Of a stretch of 64,000 bases of DNA, positions 36,221-44,876 are shown one piece after another. The stretch is from Desulfobacula sp964636495 (GTDB lineage: Bacteria; Desulfobacterota; Desulfobacteria; Desulfobacterales; Desulfobacteraceae). The position numbers were made by a program, and so were the translations under genes. The stretch is from assembly GCA_964636495.1 (NCBI GenBank), contig CAZWSL010000003.1, positions 88,278 to 152,277 of the forward strand. The letters run 5' to 3'. The notes beneath the pieces were generated by a model, which saw only the letters and a program-made list of their open reading frames with translations, was not told the origin of the DNA and made no database searches. Position 1 is the first letter of the stretch. Every line of letters begins with the position of its first letter.

Positions 36221-37285
36221 ATGATAGCAAAATTAAAAGGTATTGAAGAGAGATTTATAAAGCTTGAACAGCTTTTGAGTGATCCGGCTGTTATCAGTGA
36301 TCAAAAAAAATATCAGGAGTATTTGATTGAGCATGGGGAACTCAACAAGATAGTTCCAACGTTCAGGAAATACGAAGTGCTCTTAGAGGAATTCAAAGAG
36401 ACAAAAGAGCTGTTAAAGGATGCAGACCCTGAAATCAGGGATATGGCCAAAGAGGAGATTCCCGGGCTTGAGTCAGATATTGAAAATATTGAATCTGAAT
36501 TAAATATTCTTTTAATGCCCAAAGATCCGAGAGATGACAAGAATGTCCTTCTCGAGATCAGGGCTGGAACCGGTGGTGAAGAAGCCGGTATATTTGCGGG
36601 CGATCTTTTCAGAATGTATTCAAGATATGTTGAATCCAGAAACTGGAAAATGGAGATTATTGAGAAAAATGATTCCAGTTCAGGAGGATTCAAGGAGATT
36701 GTATCCCTTGTTCATGGAAAAGGTGCTTTCAGCAGTTTTAAATATGAAAGCGGTACCCACAGGGTGCAGAGAGTGCCCGAGACTGAAACCCAGGGCAGGG
36801 TGCATACTTCAGCCGTTACTGTAGCTGTTCTTCCTGAAGCAGAGGATATTGAAGTTGAAATCAATTCTGCTGATCTGAAGATAGATGTATTCAGGGCTTC
36901 AGGGCCAGGTGGACAATCTGTAAATACAACGGATTCAGCTGTAAGAATCACACATCTGCCCACCGGTGTGGTAGCCACCTGTCAGGATGAAAAATCCCAG
37001 CATAAAAACAGAGCTAAAGCAATGGGGGTTCTGAAAGCACGTATCCTTGATGCTAAAATAAGAGAAGAGGAAGCAAAAAGAGCTGCTGACAGGAAAGGGC
37101 AGGTTGGTTCCGGAGACCGGAGCGGAAGAGTGAGAACCTATAATTTCCCCCAGGGTAGAATGACAGACCACAGAATCGGTCTTACACTCTATAAACTTGA
37201 TAGTATCATGGAAGGGAATATTCAGGAAATCATTGATGAACTGAAAATATATAATCAGGCACAGGCGTTAAAGGAAATCAACTGA
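36221..37285 (+). CDS. prfA: Peptide chain release factor 1
   Basis: 354 residues. The PXT-type stop-codon recognition motif lies at P186-E-T188, marking RF1 (UAA/UAG) rather than RF2. The GGQ motif is at 230-232 in ASGPGGQSVNT. It is followed 17 bases later by prmC, which methylates that Gln, the usual pair. Confidence 0.96.
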   Translation: MIAKLKGIEERFIKLEQLLSDPAVISDQKKYQEYLIEHGELNKIVPTFRKYEVLLEEFKETKELLKDADPEIRDMAKEEIPGLESDIENIESELNILLMPKDPRDDKNVLLEIRAGTGGEEAGIFAGDLFRMYSRYVESRNWKMEIIEKNDSSSGGFKEIVSLVHGKGAFSSFKYESGTHRVQRVPETETQGRVHTSAVTVAVLPEAEDIEVEINSADLKIDVFRASGPGGQSVNTTDSAVRITHLPTGVVATCQDEKSQHKNRAKAMGVLKARILDAKIREEEAKRAADRKGQVGSGDRSGRVRTYNFPQGRMTDHRIGLTLYKLDSIMEGNIQEIIDELKIYNQAQALKEIN

Positions 37286-37302
37286 AGTCAGCCTGTTAAT
37301 AA

Positions 37303-38190
37303 ATGGATACCTGGACAATCATTAAACTGCTTTCATGGGCAGAATCCTATTTCAAAAAACACTCCATTGAGAGCCCCCGGTTGACAGGCGAGTTGCTTTT
37401 AGCACACTGTTTTGGTGTCAAGCGCCTGGATCTCTATCTGCAGCATGACCGGCCCCTCACAAAAAAAGAGCTGTCACAGTTCAAATTATTGATACAGAAA
37501 AGAATTCAGAATCAGCCCCTTGCATATATTACCGGGAAAAAAGGATTTTATGAATCTGATTTTAAAGTTACCAATGATGTGTTAATCCCAAGACCTGATA
37601 CTGAAACCCTTGTTGAGCAGGCTTTGCAGATCCTGAATCAAAGACAGCAGGATCAAAATTCTGTAAACCGGAACGTAAGAAAAATTCTTGAACTTGGAAC
37701 AGGATCCGGAGCAATAATTGTTTCCCTCGCAAAAGAGAGACCTGAAAATACGTATTTTGCATGTGATTACTCTCTGAATGCCGTTAAAGTTGCACAGGAG
37801 AATTCTAAAAATATCATTGGTGATAAAATTCATTTTTTCTGTTCAAACTGGTTTTCATCTCTTGAAACAGGTGAAAAATTTGATTTGATTATCTCAAATC
37901 CACCTTATATTCCCTCCAGCGATATTCTGCAGCTGGCTCCGGAAATAAAAAACTTTGAACCGATTCTTGCGCTTGATGGCGGTATGGACGGATTAGACAG
38001 TTTCAGGGCAATTCTGCTTGACGCATACAGATTCCTTTCTCCAGGAGGCGTTATTCTGCTTGAAATGGGATTTGATCAGAAAGAGGGTCTTCTTGATATT
38101 ATAAATAAATCACTAATGTATAAAAGTGTTAAGTTTATAAAAGATCTTGCCAATCATAACAGAGTGGCTGTAATCAAAAAAAACAATTGA
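37303..38190 (+). CDS. prmC: Release factor glutamine methyltransferase
   Basis: 295 residues. N-terminal helical RF-binding domain, SAM motif LELGTGSGAI near residue 129, and the Gln/Asn-methylating NPPY motif at 199-202. Modifies the GGQ glutamine of RF1/RF2. Confidence 0.95.
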   Translation: MDTWTIIKLLSWAESYFKKHSIESPRLTGELLLAHCFGVKRLDLYLQHDRPLTKKELSQFKLLIQKRIQNQPLAYITGKKGFYESDFKVTNDVLIPRPDTETLVEQALQILNQRQQDQNSVNRNVRKILELGTGSGAIIVSLAKERPENTYFACDYSLNAVKVAQENSKNIIGDKIHFFCSNWFSSLETGEKFDLIISNPPYIPSSDILQLAPEIKNFEPILALDGGMDGLDSFRAILLDAYRFLSPGGVILLEMGFDQKEGLLDIINKSLMYKSVKFIKDLANHNRVAVIKKNN

Positions 38191-38212
38191 TAAACAACTA
38201 TTTTTCTGGTAT

Positions 38213-38311
38213 ATGAATAAGGTTTATAAAACTCACATTCAGGGACTTGAAATTCAGGTGCTTTTTAAAGTCGAATTCCAGGAAAGATCTGAATGGTGGA
38301 ATAACCATTAA
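38213..38311 (+). CDS. Possible 32-residue leader ORF before rpsB
   Basis: ATG 38213 to TAA 38309-38311 encodes MNKVYKTHIQGLEIQVLFKV and a tail ending RSEWWNNH. It fills most of the 138 bases between prmC and rpsB and ends 17 bases before the rpsB ATG. No good ribosome site and no family known to me. It could be a chance frame in the leader where ribosomal protein S2 regulation would act. Confidence 0.3.
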   Translation: MNKVYKTHIQGLEIQVLFKVEFQERSEWWNNH

Positions 38312-38328
38312 TTAAATTTGGAGAACAG

Positions 38329-39180
38329 ATGGCTTACATTAAAATCAGAGAACTTTTAGAAGCTGGCGTTCATTTTGGACACCAGACAAAACGCTGGAAC
38401 CCAAAGATGAAAAAATATATCTTTGGAGCAAGAAACGGAATTTACATCATTGACCTGCAGCAGACTGTAAAACTATTCAAAGAAGCCCACGACTTTATAA
38501 AAGATGTGGCTGCAGATGGTCAGGACGTGCTTTTTGTAGGTACAAAAAAACAGGCTTCTGAAGCAATTTATGAAGAGGCAAACCGGGCTGAACAGTTTTA
38601 TGTGCAGAACAGATGGTTGGGAGGTATGCTGACCAATTTCCAGACCATAAAAAATAATATCAACAGACTGCATTTCTTAAAATCAATTGAGAATGATGGA
38701 ACAATTGAAAATTATCCTAAAAAAGAGCAGTCATCAATGCTGAAGGATAAGGATAAACTTGAATTTGCCATAGGCGGAATTTCAAATATGAAAAGACTGC
38801 CAGGTGCGATTTTTATAATTGATCCTAAAAATGAATCCATTGCTGTTAAAGAGGGTAAACGGCTTGGAATTCCTATTGTTGCAATCGTTGATACAAATTG
38901 TGATCCAGATGATATTGATTATGTGATCCCTGGGAATGATGATGCAATAAGAGCAATTCGTCTTTTTGTTTCCCGTGTGGCAGATGCCTGTATTGAGGGG
39001 AAAGCACTTTACGAAGAGAGACAGCGTGCTGAATCTGATAAAAAAGATCAGGAAGAAACAAAAGAAAAATCAAATCAGAAACAGACAATTGAAGTTATAT
39101 CTGATGGAACAGATGGTCCGGTAATTGAAAAAATTAAAAGAAAGACAGCGCCTGTTGAAAAAACTACGAGCGATGTATAA
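38329..39180 (+). CDS. rpsB: 30S ribosomal protein S2
   Basis: 283 residues. N-terminal LLEAGVHFGHQTKRWNPKM and GGMLTNFQTI are diagnostic. About 45 residues longer than the E. coli protein because of a charged C-terminal tail (from about residue 235, rich in Lys, Glu and Gln). TTTGGAG precedes the ATG. Upstream of tsf as usual. Confidence 0.96.
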   Translation: MAYIKIRELLEAGVHFGHQTKRWNPKMKKYIFGARNGIYIIDLQQTVKLFKEAHDFIKDVAADGQDVLFVGTKKQASEAIYEEANRAEQFYVQNRWLGGMLTNFQTIKNNINRLHFLKSIENDGTIENYPKKEQSSMLKDKDKLEFAIGGISNMKRLPGAIFIIDPKNESIAVKEGKRLGIPIVAIVDTNCDPDDIDYVIPGNDDAIRAIRLFVSRVADACIEGKALYEERQRAESDKKDQEETKEKSNQKQTIEVISDGTDGPVIEKIKRKTAPVEKTTSDV

Positions 39181-39200
39181 AAAATAAGGAGTGATATAAA

Positions 39201-39797
39201 ATGGCGCAAATTTCCGCAACAATGGTAAAAGAGCTTCGCGAAGCTACAGGTTCAGGAATCATGGACTGTAAAAGAGTGCTTGGAGAAGCAGAAGGGGATA
39301 TTCAGCTGGCAATAGAACTTTTAAGGAAAAAAGGTCTGGCAAAAGCTGCTAAACGTGCTGGTCGTTCCACCTCTGAAGGTATTATTTATTCATATATTCA
39401 TACAGGTGGGAAACTCGGTGTTCTTGTAGAGGTGAATTGTGAATCAGATTTTGTTGCTAAAACAGATGATTTTCAAATGTTTGCAAAAAACATTGCCATG
39501 CATATTGCAGCATCAAATCCGGCAGGCCTTAATCCAGAAGATATTGATACGGCATTGATCGAGAAGGAAAAAGAGATTTTCAGGGCTCAGATGCTTGAAG
39601 AGGGCAAACCTGAAAAAATTATTGATAAAATTGTTGAAGGTAAAGTGGAAAAATTCTATAAAGAAATCTGCCTGATGAGTCAGCAGTATGTAAAAGATCC
39701 ACAGAAAACCATCACAGATGTTTTAAAAGAAACCATTGGTAAAATCGGTGAAAATATTCAGATAAAAAGATTTGTACGTTTTCAGATAGGAGAATAG
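39201..39797 (+). CDS. tsf: Elongation factor Ts
   Basis: 198 residues, the short class of EF-Ts. VKELREATGSGIMDCKRVL and VLVEVNCESDFVAKTDDF are family signatures. AAGGAG lies before the ATG. Nucleotide exchange factor for EF-Tu. Confidence 0.96.
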   Translation: MAQISATMVKELREATGSGIMDCKRVLGEAEGDIQLAIELLRKKGLAKAAKRAGRSTSEGIIYSYIHTGGKLGVLVEVNCESDFVAKTDDFQMFAKNIAMHIAASNPAGLNPEDIDTALIEKEKEIFRAQMLEEGKPEKIIDKIVEGKVEKFYKEICLMSQQYVKDPQKTITDVLKETIGKIGENIQIKRFVRFQIGE

Positions 39798-39801
39798 TAT
39801 A

Positions 39802-40527
39802 TTGAGCAGAGAGCCGGAGTTTCAACGGGTTTTAATCAAATTAAGCGGTGAAGCCCTGATGGGGAATCAGGGTTTTGGCATAACGCCTGAAATGATCCAC
39901 TATGTCGCAGAAGAGATTTTATCTGTTTTTAAATTGAATGTTGAAATTTCAATTGTTGTTGGTGGAGGCAATATTTTCAGAGGTATTGCAGGAAGTTCTG
40001 CTGGTATGGATAGAACTTCTGCAGATAATATGGGAATGCTTGCAACCGTAATAAACTGCCTGGCTCTTTGCGATGCACTTGAGAAATTGGATATACCGAC
40101 ACGAGTGCAGTCTGCTATTCCCATGGCAAGAATTGCAGAACCTTTTATCAGAAGAAAAGCAGTACGGCACCTTGAGAAGGGAAGAGTCGTTATTTTTGCC
40201 GCAGGTACAGGCAATCCATACTTTACCACAGATACTGCCGCTGTTTTAAGAGCCCATGAAACAAGAGCTCAGATACTGCTTAAAGCTACCCAGGTTTCAG
40301 GGGTCTACAATAAAGACCCTCTTGTCCATGATGATGCTGTAATGTTTGATGAAATTTCATATATGAGAGTTATTGAAAAGCAGCTCCATGTCATGGATAT
40401 GACAGCAATCTCCCTTGCAATGGAACATGATCTGCCCCTGCAGGTTTTTGACCTTCATAAAGAAGGCAATATTTTTAAAGCAGTGACGGGGCAGGAGGGT
40501 ATTGGTACAAGGATATTCAATAAATAA
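39802..40527 (+). CDS. pyrH: Uridylate kinase
   Basis: 241 residues of the hexameric bacterial UMP kinase family: RVLIKLSGEALMG, VVGGGNIFRG and FAAGTGNPYFTTDTAA. Starts at TTG 39802, four bases after the tsf stop, with AGGAGA about 10 bases upstream; no ATG is suitable. Confidence 0.95.
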   Translation: MSREPEFQRVLIKLSGEALMGNQGFGITPEMIHYVAEEILSVFKLNVEISIVVGGGNIFRGIAGSSAGMDRTSADNMGMLATVINCLALCDALEKLDIPTRVQSAIPMARIAEPFIRRKAVRHLEKGRVVIFAAGTGNPYFTTDTAAVLRAHETRAQILLKATQVSGVYNKDPLVHDDAVMFDEISYMRVIEKQLHVMDMTAISLAMEHDLPLQVFDLHKEGNIFKAVTGQEGIGTRIFNK

Positions 40528-40548
40528 TATCGGTTAAGGGTGAAAATT

Positions 40549-41106
40549 ATGATAAATGAAGTGCTTGAAGAAACAAAAGAGAGAATGGATAAGTCCAGGA
40601 AGGCTTTTGAAAATGAGATGTCAAAAGTTCGTACCGGAAGAGCTTCTGCAGCTTTATTTGACAGTGTGAAAGTTGATTATTACGGAACATTGACACCTTT
40701 GTCGCAGATGACAACCATCTCTATCCCTGAAAGTCGACTCATTACAATCAAACCATGGGACACCAGTGTGATAAGTGAGGTTGAAAAAGCAATCCTTAAA
40801 GCAAATATCGGGCTTACCCCTTCCAGTGATGGTAAGCTGATCAGAATATCAATCCCTCCTTTGACCGAAGAGAGAAGAAAAGAAATTGCAAAAAATATCT
40901 CCAAGACATGTGAAGATTTTAAAGTGGCTGTCCGGAATATAAGGCGCGATTCCAATGAGATGCTGAAAGACCTTCAAAAAGAGGGCGAGATTTCTGAAGA
41001 CGACAGTTTTAAGGCACAGAAACAGGTTCAGGATCATACAGATAGATATATTAAGAAGTTAGATCAGATTTTCGCAGAGAAAGAAAAAGAAATTCTTGAA
41101 GTCTAA
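40549..41106 (+). CDS. frr: Ribosome recycling factor
   Basis: 185 residues from ATG 40549, the standard length; a GTG three codons upstream overlaps the AAGGGTG ribosome site and is less likely. FENEMSKVRTGRASAALFD and the C-terminal DRYIKKLDQIFAEKEKEIL are typical. Splits post-termination ribosomes with EF-G. Confidence 0.96.
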   Translation: MINEVLEETKERMDKSRKAFENEMSKVRTGRASAALFDSVKVDYYGTLTPLSQMTTISIPESRLITIKPWDTSVISEVEKAILKANIGLTPSSDGKLIRISIPPLTEERRKEIAKNISKTCEDFKVAVRNIRRDSNEMLKDLQKEGEISEDDSFKAQKQVQDHTDRYIKKLDQIFAEKEKEILEV

Positions 41107-41119
41107 TCTGCGACAAGCC

Positions 41120-41857
41120 ATGATCACTGATCCCCATACACTCCCTTCCCATGTAGCCATTATCATGGATGGCAATGGCAGGTGGGCAAAAAAAAAATTA
41201 TTGAATCGTATTAAAGGGCATGAACAAGGTTCAGAAACAGTTCGTGCCATTGTTACTGCTGCAAGAGAACTTGGGATAAAAGTTCTGACTCTGTATGCTT
41301 TTTCAACAGAGAACTGGGGAAGACCTCAACATGAAGTGAAAGCACTGATGATGCTTTTAAAAAAGTTTATTATCTCCCAGAGATCTGAGTTGTCAAAAAA
41401 TTCCATCCGCCTTAATGTTATCGGTCAGATAGACAGACTTCCTCCTGATGTTCAAAAAGAGATTCACACCACAATGTCTTTGACTGAAAATAACGATCAA
41501 ATGCTGTTGAACCTGGCATTGAGCTATGGTTCAAGAGAAGAGATTTTAACTGCAGTGAAGAGGATATCCAGAAAAATTTCATCCAGAGAGTTATCAATGG
41601 AGGATATTGATCATGATCTGGTTGCAGACCATTTATATACTGCAGCCATGCCTGATCCTGATTTAATAATTCGCACAAGCGGTGAATATCGCTTAAGCAA
41701 TTTTTTATTATGGCAGGCAGCATATTCTGAACTCTATATAAGTGATACCCTCTGGCCTGATTTTTCTAAAGAAGAGTTTATTGAAATACTGAAAGTTTTT
41801 CAGAAAAGGGACCGAAGATTCGGTAAAGTTAAATGCAGCACATCAGCAGATGGATAA
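41120..41857 (+). CDS. uppS: Undecaprenyl diphosphate synthase
   Basis: 245 residues from ATG 41120; an in-frame TTG at 41096 would overlap frr. Catalytic D17 is in IIMDGNGRWAKK; LYAFSTENWGRP and DLIIRTSGEYRLSNFLLWQ are conserved. Makes the C55 carrier for peptidoglycan and O-antigen. Overlaps cdsA by 25 bases. Confidence 0.95.
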   Translation: MITDPHTLPSHVAIIMDGNGRWAKKKLLNRIKGHEQGSETVRAIVTAARELGIKVLTLYAFSTENWGRPQHEVKALMMLLKKFIISQRSELSKNSIRLNVIGQIDRLPPDVQKEIHTTMSLTENNDQMLLNLALSYGSREEILTAVKRISRKISSRELSMEDIDHDLVADHLYTAAMPDPDLIIRTSGEYRLSNFLLWQAAYSELYISDTLWPDFSKEEFIEILKVFQKRDRRFGKVKCSTSADG

Positions 41858-42648
41858 CAGCTCTCATACTCATCCCGATTGTTTTATGGATACTTATTAA
41901 AGGCAGCACCCTGCTGCTGGCAGTATTAATCTGCATTGTCGCCGTGCTTGCAATGGGTGAATATTTAAGAATAATTTTTAAAAACGATGATGTAAAAAAC
42001 TCCACTGCCATAACCATTATTTCATATACCATTTCCATGGCATTAATCATCAGTGCCTGTTTTTTATCGTGGAAAATTGAGTTTTTACTCCTTACTTTGA
42101 ACCTCATTGCTTTATCTGTTTTTGTTTTATTCAGTTTTGCAGAGAACCATAAAGTGTTTGATATTGTGGCAAAACAGGTTTTGGGTATTATCTATATTCC
42201 TGTTTCATTATCGTTTCTGATTTTTATGAAAGAACTTGAACATGGTGTGTTGTGGATCATATGGCTGTTAATTATTATTTTTTCCAATGATACCGGGGCA
42301 TTTTATGGCGGTAAAACGTTTGGAAAAAATGCGCTCTCTCCAAATATAAGCCCTAATAAAACCATTGAAGGATCTTTTGGGGGGATTATTACATCTGCAA
42401 TTGCAGGGTTCATTTTCAGTCTGATATTTTTTAAAGATATTTCCCTTGCATTCCTTATGATACCTGCTTCAATTATTCTTGCCGTTGCAGGACAGGTTGG
42501 TGACCTGTTTGAATCTGCGATGAAACGGGCGTCAAACATAAAAGATTCAGGATTAATTCTTCCCGGTCATGGCGGCATGTTAGACAGGATTGACGGTTTG
42601 CTTCCTGCTATTCCCGTTCTATATGTTTACCTGGTGTTTGTACTGTGA
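41833..42648 (+). CDS. cdsA: Phosphatidate cytidylyltransferase
   Basis: 271 residues, about 7-8 hydrophobic helices, ending with the CDP-DAG synthase signature DSGLILPGHGGMLDRIDGL. Makes CDP-diacylglycerol in the inner membrane. Its stop overlaps the dxr start (GTGA). Confidence 0.95.
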   Translation: MQHISRWITALILIPIVLWILIKGSTLLLAVLICIVAVLAMGEYLRIIFKNDDVKNSTAITIISYTISMALIISACFLSWKIEFLLLTLNLIALSVFVLFSFAENHKVFDIVAKQVLGIIYIPVSLSFLIFMKELEHGVLWIIWLLIIIFSNDTGAFYGGKTFGKNALSPNISPNKTIEGSFGGIITSAIAGFIFSLIFFKDISLAFLMIPASIILAVAGQVGDLFESAMKRASNIKDSGLILPGHGGMLDRIDGLLPAIPVLYVYLVFVL

Positions 42649-43793
42649 AGAACTTATCTGTTTTAGGCTCCACAGGCTCCATAGGCAGAAGTACACTGGA
42701 TATAGTCAGGATGCATCCTGAGCGTTTTACGGTAAAAGCATTGACCTGTTCAGGAAATGTTGATCTTCTCGCAAGACAGATTGAGGCCTTTAACCCTGAA
42801 CTGGTATCAGTCTCAGATAAAAATAAAGCCTTTGAACTCTCGGCTCTCCTGAAAGGCAGAAAAAAGCCTGAAATTGTTTTTGGAGAATCAGGATTTGTGA
42901 TGGCTGCTTCCTTTAAAAGCAGTGATATTACTGTTCTTGCCATGGTTGGAGCAGCAGGTCTTAAACCTGCCATTGCAGCCATTGAAGCCAGAAAGCAGAT
43001 TGCGCTTGCAAACAAGGAAACCCTTGCTATGGCAGGCGAAATTGTCATGGAAAAAGCAAAATTAAACCGTGTCTCAATCCTGCCGGTGGACAGTGAGCAC
43101 AGTGCCATTTTTCAGTGTCTTAAAGGAAACCGGAAAAAAGATTTAAAAAAAATATTTTTAACTGCCTCAGGAGGTCCTTTCAGGCAGAAGCGTTTTGAAA
43201 GCTTTAAAGATATAAAGGTGGAAGATGCACTCAATCATCCAACCTGGAATATGGGAAAAAAAATTACTGTGGATTCAGCCACAATGATGAACAAAGGCCT
43301 TGAAATTGTTGAAGCCGTTCATCTGTTTGATGTGAGCCATGAGATAATTGAAGTCGTGATTCATCCCCAGAGCATTGTGCATTCAATGGTGGGTTTTAAA
43401 GATGGAAGTGTTATCGCACAGCTCGGAGAGCCAGACATGAAAGCAGCAATCTCTTATGCTTTATCAGAGCCTGACAGGATAGATATACAAATGGATCTTC
43501 CTTCATTTGCAGATCTTCACTCCCTGACCTTTGAAAAACCTGATATAAAAAAGTTTCCTTCCCTTTTATTTGCCTTTGAAGCCTGCAGACAGAAGGGAAC
43601 AATGCCTGCAGTGATGAATGCTGCCAACGAAATTGCAGTTGAGGCATTCCTGGATAAACGTATCCATTTTACGGATATTTTTAAGCTTATTTCCAAAACC
43701 ATGGAAGATCATTCACGCATTGACAATCCAGATCTTTTAAGTATTATTGAAGCAGATGGATGGGCACGGGAAAAAGTTATATCCCAAATATAG
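42645..43793 (+). CDS. dxr: 1-deoxy-D-xylulose 5-phosphate reductoisomerase
   Basis: 382 residues. NADPH-binding LGSTGSIGRSTLD at 7-19, metal/substrate PVDSEHSAIFQCL near 148, and TASGGPFR. MEP pathway for isoprenoids, feeding uppS. GTG start overlaps the cdsA stop. Confidence 0.96.
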   Translation: MKNLSVLGSTGSIGRSTLDIVRMHPERFTVKALTCSGNVDLLARQIEAFNPELVSVSDKNKAFELSALLKGRKKPEIVFGESGFVMAASFKSSDITVLAMVGAAGLKPAIAAIEARKQIALANKETLAMAGEIVMEKAKLNRVSILPVDSEHSAIFQCLKGNRKKDLKKIFLTASGGPFRQKRFESFKDIKVEDALNHPTWNMGKKITVDSATMMNKGLEIVEAVHLFDVSHEIIEVVIHPQSIVHSMVGFKDGSVIAQLGEPDMKAAISYALSEPDRIDIQMDLPSFADLHSLTFEKPDIKKFPSLLFAFEACRQKGTMPAVMNAANEIAVEAFLDKRIHFTDIFKLISKTMEDHSRIDNPDLLSIIEADGWAREKVISQI

Positions 43794-43805
43794 AGGCGAA
43801 AATTT

Positions 43806-44876
43806 ATGGGTCATTCTGCATTAGCATTTATAATTGTTATCGGTGTTCTTGTTTTTATTCATGAGCTTGGCCACTTTCTTGCTGCAAGATTATGTGGTGT
43901 TGGAGTGAATGTGTTTTCTCTGGGTTTTGGTCCCAAGATTTTGAAAAAAAAATGGGGAAGAACCGAATACTGTCTCTCGGCAGTTCCCCTTGGCGGATAT
44001 GTCAAGATGGTAGGCGAGGAGCCGGGGTCTGAGATTGATCAGAAAGCTCTCAAGTACTCGTTTACACATAAATCACTGTTAAAAAAGAGTATCATTGTTG
44101 CAGCAGGACCTGTTTTTAATTTTCTGCTGGCTATTGTGATTTTCTATCTTCTTTATCAGTTTGCAGGTATTTATATGGCAGAACCTGTTGTGGGAAAAGT
44201 GCTGGATGATACCCCTGCTTTACATGCCGGGGTTAAACCGGGAGATATCATTAAAGAGATTAACCGCAATAAGATAGAATCATTTGAAGATATTGCAAGA
44301 ATTATCACTGCAGGAGAAGGAGAGGAGCTTGAAATAGTAGTACAGCGAGGTTCAAGATATGTCGGAATCGTCCTAACACCTGTTGTCAGACCCGGCAAGA
44401 ATATTTTTGGTGAAGATATACAAAAATATGTAATAGGCATTGTTGGAAACGGTGAATCTTTTCATAAATCGTTAAATCCCTATACTGCTTTCTGGTATTC
44501 TCTCAAGGATACCTATGGGCTTATAGAACTGACTATAGTATCGCTTGTAAAAATGATCAAGGGCAGTGTGTCAGCAGATAACCTTGGCGGACCTTTAATG
44601 ATAGCACAGATGGCAGGGGAGCAGGCAAAAGCGGGAATGATGAATTTTGTATGGTTTATTGCACTCTTATCAGTAAATCTTGGCATTATAAATCTTTTTC
44701 CGATCCCGGTGCTGGATGGAGGACACCTCCTTTTTTTCGGCCTGGAAGCCATTACTGGCAAATCAGTCAGTGAAAAACTGCGTGAAAAACTGATTCAATT
44801 TGGCGGAGCAATACTGATAGCTTTAATGGTTTTTGTTTTTTATAATGATATCGTAAGAATGGTGAATGGTGGATAA
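43806..44876 (+). CDS. rseP: Site-2 protease RseP family
   Basis: 356 residues, inner-membrane zinc metalloprotease. HELGH zinc motif (H19, E20, H23) in the first helix, one PDZ domain around residues 110-200 (PALHAGVKPGDIIKEIN), and the third zinc ligand in FPIPVLDGGHLL near 305. One PDZ domain rather than the two of E. coli RseP. Cleaves membrane-bound anti-sigma factors or signal peptides. Confidence 0.94.
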   Translation: MGHSALAFIIVIGVLVFIHELGHFLAARLCGVGVNVFSLGFGPKILKKKWGRTEYCLSAVPLGGYVKMVGEEPGSEIDQKALKYSFTHKSLLKKSIIVAAGPVFNFLLAIVIFYLLYQFAGIYMAEPVVGKVLDDTPALHAGVKPGDIIKEINRNKIESFEDIARIITAGEGEELEIVVQRGSRYVGIVLTPVVRPGKNIFGEDIQKYVIGIVGNGESFHKSLNPYTAFWYSLKDTYGLIELTIVSLVKMIKGSVSADNLGGPLMIAQMAGEQAKAGMMNFVWFIALLSVNLGIINLFPIPVLDGGHLLFFGLEAITGKSVSEKLREKLIQFGGAILIALMVFVFYNDIVRMVNGG

